Origin: Thermus oshimai DSM 12092
GTDB lineage: Bacteria; Deinococcota; Deinococci; Deinococcales; Thermaceae
Length of the DNA stretch: 64,000 bases
Direction: 5' to 3'
NCBI RefSeq assembly: GCF_000373145.1
Contig: NZ_KB890603.1
Span: forward strand, 248,001 to 312,000
The notes under the pieces were generated by a model. That model was not told where the DNA came from and searched no databases. It worked only from the letters and a program-made list of their open reading frames with translations. A program made the translations under genes and the position numbers. The stretch's first letter is position 1. Every line of letters begins with the position of its first letter. Shown here piece after piece: positions 36,393 through 45,687 of this stretch.

Positions 36393-38156
36393 ATGGAGAT
36401 TAGAAACATTGCCATCATTGCCCACGTGGACCACGGCAAGACCACGCTGGTGGACGCCATGCTTCGCCAGGCCAAGGCCCTGGGGAAGGAGGAGGGGGAG
36501 CGCATCCTGGACTCCTTTGACCTGGAAAGGGAGCGGGGCATCACCATCCTGGCCAAGAACACCGCGGTGGTCTGGAAGGGCGTGAAGATCAACATCGTGG
36601 ACACCCCGGGCCACGCGGACTTCGGCGGGGAGGTGGAGCGGGCCCTTTCCCTGGTGGAGGGGGTCCTCCTCCTGGTGGACGCCGCGGAGGGCCCCATGCC
36701 CCAGACCCGCTTCGTCCTGCGGAAGGCCCTGGAGGCGGGGCTCAAGCCCATCGTGGTCCTGAACAAGGTGGACAAAAAGGACGCCCGCCCCGACGAGGTC
36801 CTCTCCCTCACCTTTGACCTCATGGTGGAGCTTGGGGCCACGGACGAGCAGCTGGACTTCCCCTACCTCTACGCGGTGGGCCGGGAGGGGCGGGCCTGGC
36901 GGGAGGCCCCCCGGGAGGACCTGTCCGAGCTCTTCCAGGCCATCCTGGAGCACATCCCCCCGCCCCAGGCGGCGGAGGGCCCTTTCCAGCTCCGGGTGGC
37001 CAACCTGGACCACTCCCCCTACCTGGGCCGGGTGGTGGTGGGCCGGGTGGCCCGGGGCCGGGTGCGCAAGGGGGAGACGGTGGCCATCCTGAAGGCAGAG
37101 GGCCAGCTCCAGGCCAAGGTGGCCGCGGTCTACACCCACCAGGGCCTGGAGCGCCTGGAGGTGGAGGAGGCCACCCCCGGGGACATCGTGGCCCTGGCGG
37201 GGCTGGAGGGGGCGGAGATCGGGGACACGGTGGCGGACCTCGAGGCCCCCGAGGCCCTGCCCCCCCTGCGGGTGGACGAGCCCACCGTGGCCCTCACCCT
37301 CACCCCCAACACCTCCCCCTTCGCCGGCCGCGAGGGGCGGTACGTGACCGGGCAGAAGCTAAAGGAGCGCCTGGAGAAGGAGCTCCGCACCAACGTGGCC
37401 CTGCAGGTGCTGGAGCTTTCCCCGGAGACCTTTGAGCTTCGGGGCCGGGGGGAGCTCCACCTGGCGGTGCTCCTGGAGACCATGCGCCGGGAGGGGTACG
37501 AGTTCAGCGTGGGCCAGCCCCGGGTCCTCTTCAAAGACGGCCTCGAGCCCTACGAGCGCCTCACGGTGGAGGTCCCCGAGGAGCGCCTGGGGCCGGTGAT
37601 GGAGGCCCTGGGCCGCCGGCGGGCGGAGATGGTGCACATGGAGGTGGGGAGCCGGGTGCGGGCGGAGTTCCTCCTGCCCGCCCGGGCCCTTTTTGGCTTC
37701 CGGAGCCTCTTCCTCTCCCTCACCGGGGGGGAGGGCCTCCTGGGCCACACCTTCCACGGCTACGGCCCCCCCGCGGGGCCCATAGAGACCCGCACCACGG
37801 GGAGCGCGGTGGCCATGGAGGCCGGGGTGGCCACCGCCTACAGCCTCCACCGCCTCCAGGAGCGGGTGCGGTTTTTCATCCAGCCGGGGACGGAGGTCTA
37901 CGTGGGCATGATCGTGGGGGAGCACGTGCGGGAGAACGACCTGGAGGTGAACGTCACCACCGCCAAGAAGCTCACCAACATCCGGGCCGCGGGCTCGGAC
38001 GAGAACATCCGCCTCATCCCCCCGAAGCCCCTCTCCCTGGAGGAGGCCCTGGAGTTCCTAGCCGAGGACGAGCTTTTGGAGGTGACCCCGAAAAGCCTCC
38101 GCCTGCGCAAGAAGATCCTGGACCCCAGCGCCCGCAAGCGGGCCGTGGCCCGGTAA
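36393..38156 (+). CDS. bipA: ribosome-associated GTPase BipA/TypA
   Basis: Translational GTPase linked to ribosome assembly and stress growth. 587 residues from MEIRNIAIIAHVDHGKTTLVDAML; the much longer upstream open frame is antisense to ndx1 and is rejected. G motifs: HVDHGKTT, DTPGHADFGGEVER, LNKVDKKDARPDEV. Domain II, the EF-G-like domain III/V part and the BipA-specific C-terminal domain (NDLEVNVTTAKKLTNIRAAG, RLIPPKPLSLEEALEFL) are present. A terminator follows directly. Confidence 0.97.
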   Translation: MEIRNIAIIAHVDHGKTTLVDAMLRQAKALGKEEGERILDSFDLERERGITILAKNTAVVWKGVKINIVDTPGHADFGGEVERALSLVEGVLLLVDAAEGPMPQTRFVLRKALEAGLKPIVVLNKVDKKDARPDEVLSLTFDLMVELGATDEQLDFPYLYAVGREGRAWREAPREDLSELFQAILEHIPPPQAAEGPFQLRVANLDHSPYLGRVVVGRVARGRVRKGETVAILKAEGQLQAKVAAVYTHQGLERLEVEEATPGDIVALAGLEGAEIGDTVADLEAPEALPPLRVDEPTVALTLTPNTSPFAGREGRYVTGQKLKERLEKELRTNVALQVLELSPETFELRGRGELHLAVLLETMRREGYEFSVGQPRVLFKDGLEPYERLTVEVPEERLGPVMEALGRRRAEMVHMEVGSRVRAEFLLPARALFGFRSLFLSLTGGEGLLGHTFHGYGPPAGPIETRTTGSAVAMEAGVATAYSLHRLQERVRFFIQPGTEVYVGMIVGEHVRENDLEVNVTTAKKLTNIRAAGSDENIRLIPPKPLSLEEALEFLAEDELLEVTPKSLRLRKKILDPSARKRAVAR

Positions 38157-38196
38157 AAAAAGCGTGGGGGGCATTCCGCCCCCCACCCGCCTTTTT
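38157..38196. terminator. bidirectional terminator between bipA and the 24-codon gene
   Basis: 9-bp stem GTGGGGGGC / GCCCCCCAC with an ATTCC loop, A-tract upstream and CTTTTT downstream. On the minus strand the stem is followed by CGC then seven Ts, so it terminates the small minus-strand gene well too. Confidence 0.8.
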
Positions 38197-38201
38197 AGGC
38201 C

Positions 38202-38276
38202 TTACTCCTCTTCCCGCTCCCCGTAGGTTTCCAGGGCTTCCTGCCACGCCTGGCTTACTTCCTTGGCCTGCTCCAT
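38202..38276 (-). CDS. 24-residue small protein, not previously called
   Basis: ATG at 38274-38276 preceded by AAGGAGG 5 nt upstream; encodes MEQAKEVSQAWQEALETY followed by GEREEE and TAA. The product is a single charged amphipathic helix. Support: a good ribosome site, a terminator with a T7 tract right after the stop in the same direction, and an upstream palindrome shared with sucA. A fortuitous short frame cannot be excluded. The gap 38277-38380 otherwise holds only that palindrome. Confidence 0.5.
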   Translation of the reverse strand: MEQAKEVSQAWQEALETYGEREEE

Positions 38277-38344
38277 GGTGCCCTCCTTAAGCCTAAGGGT
38301 AGGGGTGGGGCACGCTGGAGGGAGCGGGTTAGGCCGGGAAGCCG

Positions 38345-38363
38345 TACACCAAAAGGCGGTGTA
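38345..38363. promoter_or_regulatory. palindrome TACACC-7 nt-GGTGTA, probable operator
   Basis: Inverted repeat with spacer AAAAGGC, the same half-sites and spacing as at 19256-19276. A third half-site, CTACAC, follows about 11 bp downstream. It is upstream of the 24-codon gene on the minus strand. Confidence 0.5.
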
Positions 38364-38380
38364 GGCCAGAAGAGGCTACA

Positions 38381-39061
38381 CTACCCCGTGAGGATGGCCT
38401 CCGCCTTGAGCCGGGCCAGGACCGCCTCCAAACTGCCCCCTTGCCACCGCTCCACCGCGTAGGCCCCTAAGGGGAAGCGCTCCTTGAGGCGCTTGAGGAG
38501 GCCCGCCGCGTCCTCGGGCCGGCTGCCCTGGAGGACCAGAAGAAAGCCCTCCCCAAGCCGGAAGGCCAGATCCCCCCGCCTCAGCTCGGAAAGGAGGCGC
38601 TCGGGGTTCAGGGGGGCCTCGAGGTAGACCAGGACCAAAGGACGCCTGAGGGCGAGCCCCTCCAAGGCCCCCGCCATCCGCTTAAGCTCCTCGGGCCCTC
38701 CCATCCCCTGGGGGGGCGGGAGGAGGGGGGCCTCCTGCCCGGTGCCCAGGAGGAAGGCGGCGAAAAGGGCCAGGCTCCCCAGGATGGGCACCAGGTAGGC
38801 CGGGAAGGCCACCCCGCCCACAAAGGCGAAGGCGGCTCTCAGGGCCAGGTCCAGGGTCCAGAGGGCCAGGGCCAGGACCAGGGCGAACTGGACCCGGGGG
38901 GCCAGGGGAAAGCGGGAAAAGAGGCTCGCCGTCCCCGCCAGGAGGAGGGCCGCCGTCAGGAACCCCAGGCCCTCCCCCACCTCCCCCTCGGGGGCGAAGA
39001 GGGTAAGGGGCAAAAGCCCCAGGAGGAAGAAGAGCCAGGGGAGGAGGAAAAGCCCCCGCAT
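38381..39061 (-). CDS. membrane protein with degenerate GGDEF-like domain
   Basis: 226 residues from the ATG giving [22 protein letters not shown] (a GTG six codons upstream is possible). Four to five transmembrane helices occupy residues ~1-125. The cytoplasmic remainder ends [18 protein letters not shown], which aligns by eye with the RGGDLVARLGGDEFAVLL strand-turn of diguanylate cyclases but lacks GGDEF. It is shorter than a full cyclase domain, so it probably binds or only resembles one. It diverges from rarA. Confidence 0.65.
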   Translation of the reverse strand: MRGLFLLPWLFFLLGLLPLTLFAPEGEVGEGLGFLTAALLLAGTASLFSRFPLAPRVQFALVLALALWTLDLALRAAFAFVGGVAFPAYLVPILGSLALFAAFLLGTGQEAPLLPPPQGMGGPEELKRMAGALEGLALRRPLVLVYLEAPLNPERLLSELRRGDLAFRLGEGFLLVLQGSRPEDAAGLLKRLKERFPLGAYAVERWQGGSLEAVLARLKAEAILTG

Positions 39062-39080
39062 GCCCTTCCAGGCTACCACG

Positions 39081-39086
39081 TAGGAT
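39081..39086 (+). promoter_or_regulatory. -10 box TAGGAT, leaderless promoter of rarA
   Basis: TAGGAT ends 7 nt before the ATG at 39094. The box overlaps an earlier in-frame ATG at 39085, which therefore should not be the start. Confidence 0.5.
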
Positions 39087-39093
39087 GAGGGGG

Positions 39094-40347
39094 ATGGGTC
39101 CTTTGGCCGAGCGCCTCCGCCCGAAAAGCCTGGACGAGGTCCTGGGCCAGGACCACCTGGTGGGGCCGAAGGGCCCCCTAAGGCGCTTTTTGGAACGGGG
39201 GTATCTCCCCTCCCTGGTCCTCTTCGGGCCCCCCGGAAGCGGCAAGACCACCCTGGCCCGGCTCCTCGCCCAAGGCCTCGGCCGTCCCTTCCGCCACCTC
39301 TCCGCGGTGGAGGCGGGGCTTAAGGAGGTGCGGGAGGCGGTGGCGGAGGCCAGGCGGGCGGGGGGGCTGGTGCTATTCCTGGACGAGATCCACCGCTTCA
39401 ACAAGGCCCAGCAGGACGCCCTCCTCCCCCACCTGGAATCGGGCCTCCTCACCCTGGTGGGCGCCACCACGGAAAACCCCTCCTTCGCCCTCACCCCCCC
39501 CTTGCGCTCCCGCCTGCGCTTCTTCCCGGTGAAGCCCCTTTTGGAGGAGGACCTCCTTGCCCTCCTCCAAAGGGCCCTGGCCCACCTGCCCGGGGTGGAG
39601 GCGGAGGAAGGGGCCCTCCGCCTCCTGGCCCAGGCCGCCCAGGGGGACGCCCGCCGGGCCCTGAACGCCTTGGAGCTTGCCGCCCTCGCGGGGCAGGTCA
39701 CGGAGGAAAGCGCCAGGGAGGCCCTGGGGGCCCTCCTCCCCGCCTTGGACCGGGGCGGGGACCTCTTCTACGACCTGGTCTCGGCCCTGCACAAGAGCAT
39801 CCGGGCCAGCCACGTGGACGCCGCGCTCTACTACCTGGCCCGGCTCCTTTTGGGCGGGGCCGACCCTCTCTATGTGGCCCGGCGGCTCATCCGCATCGCC
39901 GCGGAGGACGTGGGCCTGGCCGACCCCCAGGCCCTCCGGCTTGCGGTGGCGGCCAAGGCGGCCTACGAGGCCCTGGGGAGCCCGGAAGGGGAGCTGGCCC
40001 TGGTGGAGGCCGCGGTGTACCTGGCCCTAGCCCCCAAGGCCAACAGCCTCTACGCCGCCTGGAAGCGGGCGGAGGAGGCCCTGAAGGCCCACCCCAGCGC
40101 CTCCGTGCCCCTCCACCTTAGGAACGCGCCCACCGCCCTCCAGAAGGCCTTGGGCCACGGGGCGGGGTACGCCTACTACCACGAGGACCGGGAGGGGAGC
40201 TTCGCCCAGGCCTACCTGCCGGAGGGCCTCGAGGGCCTCACCCTCTTTGAGGCCACGGGGGAGGGCTTTGAGGAGCGGGTGCGGGAAAGGCTGAAGGCCC
40301 TCAGGGCGCGTTTCCGAAGCGCCAGGCCCCGGAAAGATTCAGGATAA
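39094..40347 (+). CDS. rarA: replication-associated recombination protein RarA/MgsA
   Basis: AAA+ clamp-loader-like ATPase acting at stalled forks. 417 residues; N-terminal [22 protein letters not shown], Walker [15 protein letters not shown], Walker [16 protein letters not shown], sensor 1 [10 protein letters not shown], and the RarA-specific C-terminal tetramerisation part ([42 protein letters not shown]). Start chosen from the leaderless spacing. Its last 47 bp overlap a gene on the other strand. Confidence 0.95.
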   Translation: MGPLAERLRPKSLDEVLGQDHLVGPKGPLRRFLERGYLPSLVLFGPPGSGKTTLARLLAQGLGRPFRHLSAVEAGLKEVREAVAEARRAGGLVLFLDEIHRFNKAQQDALLPHLESGLLTLVGATTENPSFALTPPLRSRLRFFPVKPLLEEDLLALLQRALAHLPGVEAEEGALRLLAQAAQGDARRALNALELAALAGQVTEESAREALGALLPALDRGGDLFYDLVSALHKSIRASHVDAALYYLARLLLGGADPLYVARRLIRIAAEDVGLADPQALRLAVAAKAAYEALGSPEGELALVEAAVYLALAPKANSLYAAWKRAEEALKAHPSASVPLHLRNAPTALQKALGHGAGYAYYHEDREGSFAQAYLPEGLEGLTLFEATGEGFEERVRERLKALRARFRSARPRKDSG

Positions 40348-40852
40348 CCCCTTCCCCTATAGCCAGGGCCCCTAGCTCCAGGATCCACGCCTTTTCGTAG
40401 ACCCCTGCGGATAGGCCGAAAAGCCAGCCTGCCCTGCTCCCCCATCCCGGAATCGCTATAAAGTGGATCCGGGGGGAGAGGTAAACCCCGCCTCCTCCCA
40501 GCAGAAGCCCCAGGTCCGCCGCCACCGGTACCCCCTGGCTCCAGTCCGCGTCCGGGCTTGGGGGCGGCAGGGTGAGGCCGAAGTCCAGGGCCGCCCCCGG
40601 GGCCAGGGCCCACTTGGCCCCGCCCCTCAGGCCCCACTGGAGGTTCAGGTTCCACTCCAAGGTTCCGTCCCCTTCCGCGTAGGCCAGGTAGGGGAGGGGC
40701 GCCACGGGGTACTGGTCCTGGTTGGCGAAGGGGTTGGTCACCAAGGAGGCCCCCACGGTGAAGCTTGGGCCCCTGGCCGCCTCCGGGGTCCTCAGGGTGG
40801 CCACGGGCACGCACCCCGAAAGGAGAAGGACCAGGACGATCCACCTCCTCAT
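40301..40852 (-). CDS. lipoprotein, probable beta-barrel-like, unknown function
   Basis: 183 residues, signal [14 protein letters not shown] (lipobox LSGC). The mature part is Gly/Leu/Trp-rich with alternating strands ([27 protein letters not shown]) as in small outer-membrane proteins. No family recognised. A -10 TAAACT at 40874-40879 (minus strand) lies 21 nt upstream of the start, behind a purine-rich ribosome site. The C-terminus overlaps rarA antisense by 47 bp. Confidence 0.65.
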   Translation of the reverse strand: MRRWIVLVLLLSGCVPVATLRTPEAARGPSFTVGASLVTNPFANQDQYPVAPLPYLAYAEGDGTLEWNLNLQWGLRGGAKWALAPGAALDFGLTLPPPSPDADWSQGVPVAADLGLLLGGGGVYLSPRIHFIAIPGWGSRAGWLFGLSAGVYEKAWILELGALAIGEGVILNLSGAWRFGNAP

Positions 40853-40876
40853 CCTTTCACCCCCTTTAGCCCTAGT

Positions 40877-41659
40877 TTACCCCTTAAGCCCCTCCTCAAA
40901 GGTGGCCACCACCCGTCGCTCGAAGAGGAGGTAGAGGAGGGCCAGGGGGAGGACGGAGAGGAGGGCCGCCGCGGAGAGGAGGCCCCAGTCCGTGGGGTAC
41001 TTGCGCTGGAGGTCCGTGAGCCAGGTCTGCACCGTCCAGAGCCTCGGGTCCGAGACCACCACCCGGGGGTAGAGGACCAGGTTCCAGTGGGCGGCGAAGG
41101 CCAGGACCCCCGCGGCCACCAGGGTGGGCCGCACCAGGGGGAAGAGGATTCGGAAGAGGAGGACCCTATGCCCCGCCCCGTCCAGCCGGGCCGCCTCCAA
41201 GAGCTCCTCCGGCACCCCGCGCATGGCCTGGTAGACCAGGTAGACGATGAAGGGGCTTGCGGCGAAGGGGAGGACCAGGGCCCAGACGGTCTCCAGAAGC
41301 CCCAGGCCCTTCAGAATCCCGTAAAGGGGCACCAGGAGGAGCTCCGCGGGGACGGCCATGAGGACCAGGTAAAAGGGCAGAAGGCCAAGCCCAGCCCTAA
41401 GGGCGTAGGCGGCGAGGAGGGCGGTGAGGAGCTGGAGGGCCACCACCCCCCCGGAAAGCCCCAAGGAGAAGAGGAGCCTTTCCCAAAACCCCTCCCCCCT
41501 TAGGGCCGTGAGGTTTTCCAGGCTGAAACCGAGATGGCGGAAGAGCTCTCCGCTATAGACCGCCTCCTTGGGGAGGAAGGCGGCGTAGGCCATCCAGAGG
41601 AAGGGGAGGAGGATAAAGAAGAGGATGAAGGCCACGAAGAGGTGCCGCAGGAACCCCAT
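40877..41659 (-). CDS. sugar ABC transporter permease, MalG/UgpE type
   Basis: 260 residues with six hydrophobic segments and the EAA-type loop (PEELLEAARLDGAGHRVLLFRILFPLVRPTLVAAG). The N-terminal MGFLRHLFVAFILFFILLPFLWMAYAAF is typical of the MalG half of CUT1 importers. No binding protein, MalF partner or ATPase adjoins; see 3304-4152. A -10 TAGAGT (41667-41672, minus strand) lies 7 nt upstream of the ATG, inside the end of ppdK, so it has its own leaderless promoter. Confidence 0.9.
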   Translation of the reverse strand: MGFLRHLFVAFILFFILLPFLWMAYAAFLPKEAVYSGELFRHLGFSLENLTALRGEGFWERLLFSLGLSGGVVALQLLTALLAAYALRAGLGLLPFYLVLMAVPAELLLVPLYGILKGLGLLETVWALVLPFAASPFIVYLVYQAMRGVPEELLEAARLDGAGHRVLLFRILFPLVRPTLVAAGVLAFAAHWNLVLYPRVVVSDPRLWTVQTWLTDLQRKYPTDWGLLSAAALLSVLPLALLYLLFERRVVATFEEGLKG

Positions 41660-41664
41660 CCCCC

Positions 41665-44259
41665 CTACTCTACACCCACGGGCACCCTGGGCCGCTCCAG
41701 GCCCGCCTGGGCCGCGGCCAGCCGGGCGGTGAGGACCCGGTAGGGGCTGGCGGAGACGTAGTCCAGGAGGGGTTCCACGAAGCGCACGCTCCCCGCCTCC
41801 CCCCCGTGCTCCCCGCAGAGGCCGAGCTTGAGCCTGGGGTTCGCCCGCCGCCCCTCCTCCACCGCAAGCTGGAGGAGCCGCCCCACCCCCTTCTCGTCCA
41901 GGCGCTCCGTGGGGTCAAAGGGGAAGAGCCCCTCCTCCAGGTAGCGGGGCAGGAAGCGGCCCGCGTCGTCCCGGGAGAGGCCGAAGGTCATCTGGGTGAG
42001 GTCGTTGGTGCCGAAGCTGAAGAAGTCCACCAAAGGGGCGATCTCCCCCGCGAGGAGGCAGGCCCTGGGGGTTTCCAGCATGGTGCCGAAGGGGATGGGG
42101 CCGTATTCCTGGAAGAGCTCCTCCGCCAGAGCCCTCGCCCTTTCCACCTCCTTGGGGTCGGCCACCAGGGGGACCATGACCTCAGGCCTGGGGTCCAGGC
42201 CCTCTTCCCGGAGCTCCCGGGCGGCCTCCAGGAGGGCCCTAAGCTGCATGCGGAAGATCTTGGGCCTGAGGAGGAGGAGCCTGACCCCCCGGAAGCCCAG
42301 CATGGGGTTCACCTCCTTTAGGGCCTCCACCCGCTCCAAGAGGGCCTTGGCCTCCTCGTCCCCCCGCTTCCTAAGCTCCTCCTCCGAGGGCAGGAACTCG
42401 TGCAGGGGCGGGTCCAGGAGGCGCACGGTGACGGGGAGGCCGTCCATGGCCTTTAGGATCCCCTTGAAGTCCTCCTTCTGGAAGGCGAAGAGGTGCTTTA
42501 AAGCCTCTTCCTCCTCCGCTTCATCCTTCGCCAGGATAAGCCTCTGCACGTAGGGCAGGCGCTCTTGGGCGAAGAACATGTGCTCCGTGCGGCAAAGCCC
42601 GATCCCCTCCGCCCCCAGGGCCCGGGCCCTCTTGGCGTCCTCGGGGGTGTCCGCGTTGGCCCGCACCCCCAGGCGCCGGTGGGGCTCGGCCCAGGCGAGG
42701 AGCTTTTCCAAAAGCGCCGTGTCTCCCTCCTCCAGAAGCGGCACCGCCCCGAGAAAGACCTCCCCCGTGCCCCCGTCCAGGGTGAGGAGGTCCCCTTCCC
42801 GGATCTCCACCCCGTCCACCAGGGCCCGCCCCGCCTCGGGGAAGACCCTTAGGGCCTCCGCCCCCACCACCGCGGGCACCCCCAGGCCCCGGGCCACCAC
42901 CGCCGCGTGGGAGGTGAGGCCGCCCCGGGCGGTGAGGATGCCCCGGGAGAGGTACATCCCGGTGATGTCCTCCGGGGTGGTCTCGGGCCGCACCAGGATG
43001 GTGGGAAGGCCCTGGGCGCTCAAGCGCTCCGCGGCCTCGTTGCTGAAGACCGCGTGGCCTATGGCCGCCCCGGGGCTTGCGGGAAGGCCTTTCAGGAGAG
43101 GTTTGGGGGCCTTTTCCCGGTCCACCTCGGGGCGGAGGAGGCCGGGGAGGGCGTTGGCCTCCACCCTTAGGAGGGCCTCCTCCCGGGAGATGAGGCCCTC
43201 TTCCGCCATCTCCACCGCGATGCGCACCGCGGCTTTGGCCGTGCGCTTGCCGCTTCGGGTCTGGAGGAGAAAGAGCCTTCCCCGCTCCACGGTGAACTCA
43301 AAGTCCTGCATGTCCCGGAAGTGGCGCTCCAGGCGCTCGGCCACCCCCCTTAGCTCCTCGTAGACCCCGGGGGCGTAGGCCTTCAGGGCCTCGAGGGGCT
43401 CGGGGGTGCGCACCCCCGCCACCACGTCCTCCCCTTGGGCGTTCCGAAGGTACTCCCCGTAAAGGCCCTTCTCCCCCGTGGCCGGGTTGCGGGTGAAGCC
43501 CACCCCGGTGCCCGAATCCTCCCCCAGGTTGCCGAAGACCATGGCCTGGACCACCACCGCGGTGCCCATCTCCTCGGGGATGCCGTAGATGCGGCGGTAG
43601 GCCCTGGCCCGGGGGTTCTGCCAGCTCTTGAAGACCGCCTCTATGGCCCCCTGGAGCTGGGCCCAGGGGTCCATGGGGAAGGGGGTGCCCCGCTCTTCCA
43701 AAAGGCGGAGGAAGCGGAAGGAAAGCTCCTCCAGGTCTTCTGCTCCCAGGGCGCTGTCCGCCCCCACGCCCCTTCTCCGCTTGGCCTCCTCCAAAAGGGC
43801 CTCAAAGGCCTGGGCCTCCACCCCCAGGACCACCTCCCCGTACATCTGCACCAGGCGGCGGAAGGTGTCCCAGGCGAAGCGGGGGTTCCCCGTGGCCCGG
43901 GCCAAGGCCCCTACCCCCTCCAGGGTGAGGCCGAGGTTGAGGATGGTGTCCATCATCCCGGGCATGGAGACCGGGGCCCCGCTGCGCACGGAAACGAGGA
44001 GGGGAGGGGTGGCCCCCTCCCCCCGGCCGAAGCGCTTCCCTACTAGGCCCTCGAGGGCCGCCATCTTGGCCGCCACCGCCTCCTCCAGGCCGGGCACGGC
44101 CCCCTCCTTGAGGTAGGCCCGGCAGGCCTCCGTGGGGACGATGAAGGCGGGGGGTACGGGGAAGCCTGCCTGGGCCATCTCCACCAGGCCAAACCCCTTC
44201 CCCCCTAGGACCTCCTTGCCGAGCCCCCGGGCCTCCGAAAGCAGGTACACCTGGACCAT
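41665..44259 (-). CDS. ppdK: pyruvate, phosphate dikinase
   Basis: Interconverts pyruvate/ATP/Pi and PEP/AMP/PPi. 864 residues, usual for PPDK and longer than PEP synthase. The ATP-grasp domain has LVSVRSGAPVSMPGMMDTILNLG, the swivelling domain has the phosphorylated His in GGLTSHAAVVARG, and the TIM barrel has LCRTEHMFF, FFSFGTNDLTQMTFGLSRDD and the catalytic Cys loop LGLCGEHGGEA. Gluconeogenic role likely. -10 TATCCT (44266-44271) lies 6 nt before the ATG. Confidence 0.96.
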   Translation of the reverse strand: MVQVYLLSEARGLGKEVLGGKGFGLVEMAQAGFPVPPAFIVPTEACRAYLKEGAVPGLEEAVAAKMAALEGLVGKRFGRGEGATPPLLVSVRSGAPVSMPGMMDTILNLGLTLEGVGALARATGNPRFAWDTFRRLVQMYGEVVLGVEAQAFEALLEEAKRRRGVGADSALGAEDLEELSFRFLRLLEERGTPFPMDPWAQLQGAIEAVFKSWQNPRARAYRRIYGIPEEMGTAVVVQAMVFGNLGEDSGTGVGFTRNPATGEKGLYGEYLRNAQGEDVVAGVRTPEPLEALKAYAPGVYEELRGVAERLERHFRDMQDFEFTVERGRLFLLQTRSGKRTAKAAVRIAVEMAEEGLISREEALLRVEANALPGLLRPEVDREKAPKPLLKGLPASPGAAIGHAVFSNEAAERLSAQGLPTILVRPETTPEDITGMYLSRGILTARGGLTSHAAVVARGLGVPAVVGAEALRVFPEAGRALVDGVEIREGDLLTLDGGTGEVFLGAVPLLEEGDTALLEKLLAWAEPHRRLGVRANADTPEDAKRARALGAEGIGLCRTEHMFFAQERLPYVQRLILAKDEAEEEEALKHLFAFQKEDFKGILKAMDGLPVTVRLLDPPLHEFLPSEEELRKRGDEEAKALLERVEALKEVNPMLGFRGVRLLLLRPKIFRMQLRALLEAARELREEGLDPRPEVMVPLVADPKEVERARALAEELFQEYGPIPFGTMLETPRACLLAGEIAPLVDFFSFGTNDLTQMTFGLSRDDAGRFLPRYLEEGLFPFDPTERLDEKGVGRLLQLAVEEGRRANPRLKLGLCGEHGGEAGSVRFVEPLLDYVSASPYRVLTARLAAAQAGLERPRVPVGVE

Positions 44260-44303
44260 GCCCCGAGGATAGGGGTTTCCGTGGAAGCGTGGAAAAGTGT
44301 ACC

Positions 44304-44332
44304 CGTGTAACCCTTACACCGCTTGGGGACAA
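44304..44332 (-). promoter_or_regulatory. ppdK upstream control region with GTGTAA-CCC-TTACAC palindrome
   Basis: A perfect 6-bp inverted repeat (44305-44319) is centred about 50 bp upstream of the ppdK start codon. The same stretch can be read as a second promoter, TTGTCC (44327-44332), 17 nt, TACACG (44304-44309). Half-sites resemble the GGTGTA motif elsewhere but are arranged outward. Confidence 0.4.
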
Positions 44333-44372
44333 AAAGGCTTACACCCAAGCCCCCTCGAGGGGGCTTGGGTGT
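44331..44372 (-). terminator. terminator of nrfHA
   Basis: Perfect 14-bp stem ACACCCAAGCCCCC / GGGGGCTTGGGTGT with a TCGA loop (44341-44372), followed on the minus strand by AAGCC then five Ts. It lies directly after nrfA. Confidence 0.8.
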
Positions 44373-44379
44373 GGGGAGG

Positions 44380-45678
44380 TTACCGCTTGGCCAAGGCGCG
44401 CTCTGCCGCCAGCTGGGCCTGCCGGGCTAGATCGGTGGCGTGGAGGAGGATGCGGGCAGCTTCCTGAGGGCTGTGGAACCCCATGCTGTTTTCCGCGTCA
44501 ACGAAGTCCCAGCGGAGCTGGGCTGCCCGATGGAGCTTCCGCGCCTCCTCTAGCGCCTCGTCCGGTACCCCCGCCTCCATGGCCTTTTGGATGGCTAGGA
44601 TAGCGTCCTCCAAGGCTTTTTCGGTGGTGGTGGCGAGCTCCTTGGTCCGGTCCTGGATGGTCTTGACCCGGTTTAAGAGCTCCGCTTCGGGTACCCGGTG
44701 GCAGGTCTGGCAGCTTTGGGCCACTTGGGTCAGGGGGCTCCGGATCCAGTGATCGCTGATCTTCATCCCCCCCACCCGGATGTAGGGCATGTGGCAGTCC
44801 GCGCAGGCCACGCCCGCCTGGTGGTGCACGCTGGTGGTGTAGAGCTCGTACTCCGGGTGTTGCATCTTGATCATGGGGGCTTGGGTGATGGCGTGGGTCC
44901 AGTCCTTAAACCCGTAAGCGTCGTAGTGGGCTTCTATGGCCTCCACGCTGGTGCCGCGCGACCAAGGGAAGGTGAGGGTTTTCCCTTCACCTAGGAAGTA
45001 GTACTCCACGTGGCACTGGGCGCAGACCAGGGAGCGCATCTCCTGCCTCGAGGCCTGCCTCCAGTCCTTACCCTGGGCTTTGAGCGCGTTTTCCAAAGCG
45101 GGCCGGGTGATGCGTAGGGCCATGGTTTTGGGATCGTGACAATCCGCGCAGGTAACCCCGAGGTGCCCGCCCGCCGCCAACCGCTCCCGGAACTCGTTGT
45201 AAGGGGTGCGGTTGAGGGTGTCCCACCCTATTTCCGCCACCAGCTTCACAAACTCGCCGGTGTGGCAGTTTAAGCAAGCGCCCGGCTGCTTGAATTCCGT
45301 GGTCCGCTTGGTTTGGTATTGGTCCAGCTGGGCGTAGTGGTGGCCCCGGTCCTCCTTGTAATCTACGGAGAAGGGGTGGCCGGCCCAGGCCAGCTTTAGG
45401 AAAGGCTTTTCTGCTAGCTTGTCGTAGCGGACCCCACCCCCATAGGCCGTCCGCCCATACTCCTCCCTGGTCCGCAGGAAGCGGTCATAGTGGAGGGGAA
45501 AGTTTTGGCCCCAAACGGCAGGGTCCACCTCCAGCTCCCCGATCTCCACCAGCCGCAAGGGGTACTGCTTCGCTTCGGCCTGCCGTTTGACGATAACGCT
45601 GAGAACGTACCCTACACCTATCCCTAGTACCCCGAAAAGCACCAGGATGCCTAACCCCTTCCATCCCCTTTTCGGCAT
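44380..45678 (-). CDS. nrfA: cytochrome c nitrite reductase, pentahaem NrfA
   Basis: Six-electron reduction of nitrite to ammonia. 432 residues with an N-terminal membrane/signal helix (~8-30). Five haem motifs: CLNCH (135-139), CADCH (177-181), CAQCH (219-223), CADCH (292-296), CQTCH (323-327). The first is the catalytic haem, normally CxxCK; here it is CxxCH. Other NrfA features match by eye to E. coli: RGHHYAQLD (active-site Arg, ~111), CHVEYYF (Tyr, Ca site), APMIKMQHPEYE (His, ~274). Codon bias is weaker than in neighbours. It follows nrfH by 9 nt. Confidence 0.93.
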   Translation of the reverse strand: MPKRGWKGLGILVLFGVLGIGVGYVLSVIVKRQAEAKQYPLRLVEIGELEVDPAVWGQNFPLHYDRFLRTREEYGRTAYGGGVRYDKLAEKPFLKLAWAGHPFSVDYKEDRGHHYAQLDQYQTKRTTEFKQPGACLNCHTGEFVKLVAEIGWDTLNRTPYNEFRERLAAGGHLGVTCADCHDPKTMALRITRPALENALKAQGKDWRQASRQEMRSLVCAQCHVEYYFLGEGKTLTFPWSRGTSVEAIEAHYDAYGFKDWTHAITQAPMIKMQHPEYELYTTSVHHQAGVACADCHMPYIRVGGMKISDHWIRSPLTQVAQSCQTCHRVPEAELLNRVKTIQDRTKELATTTEKALEDAILAIQKAMEAGVPDEALEEARKLHRAAQLRWDFVDAENSMGFHSPQEAARILLHATDLARQAQLAAERALAKR

Positions 45679-45687
45679 GCTTTCACC

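Noticed and set aside
38381-38396. TACACT at about 38378 as a plus-strand -10
   Set aside because: No plus-strand gene begins nearby; it is more likely an extra half-site of the palindrome cluster.
44281-44372. CRISPR-like or tandem repeat in the ppdK-nrfA gap
   Set aside because: The repeats are one terminator palindrome and one short operator-like palindrome, not an array.
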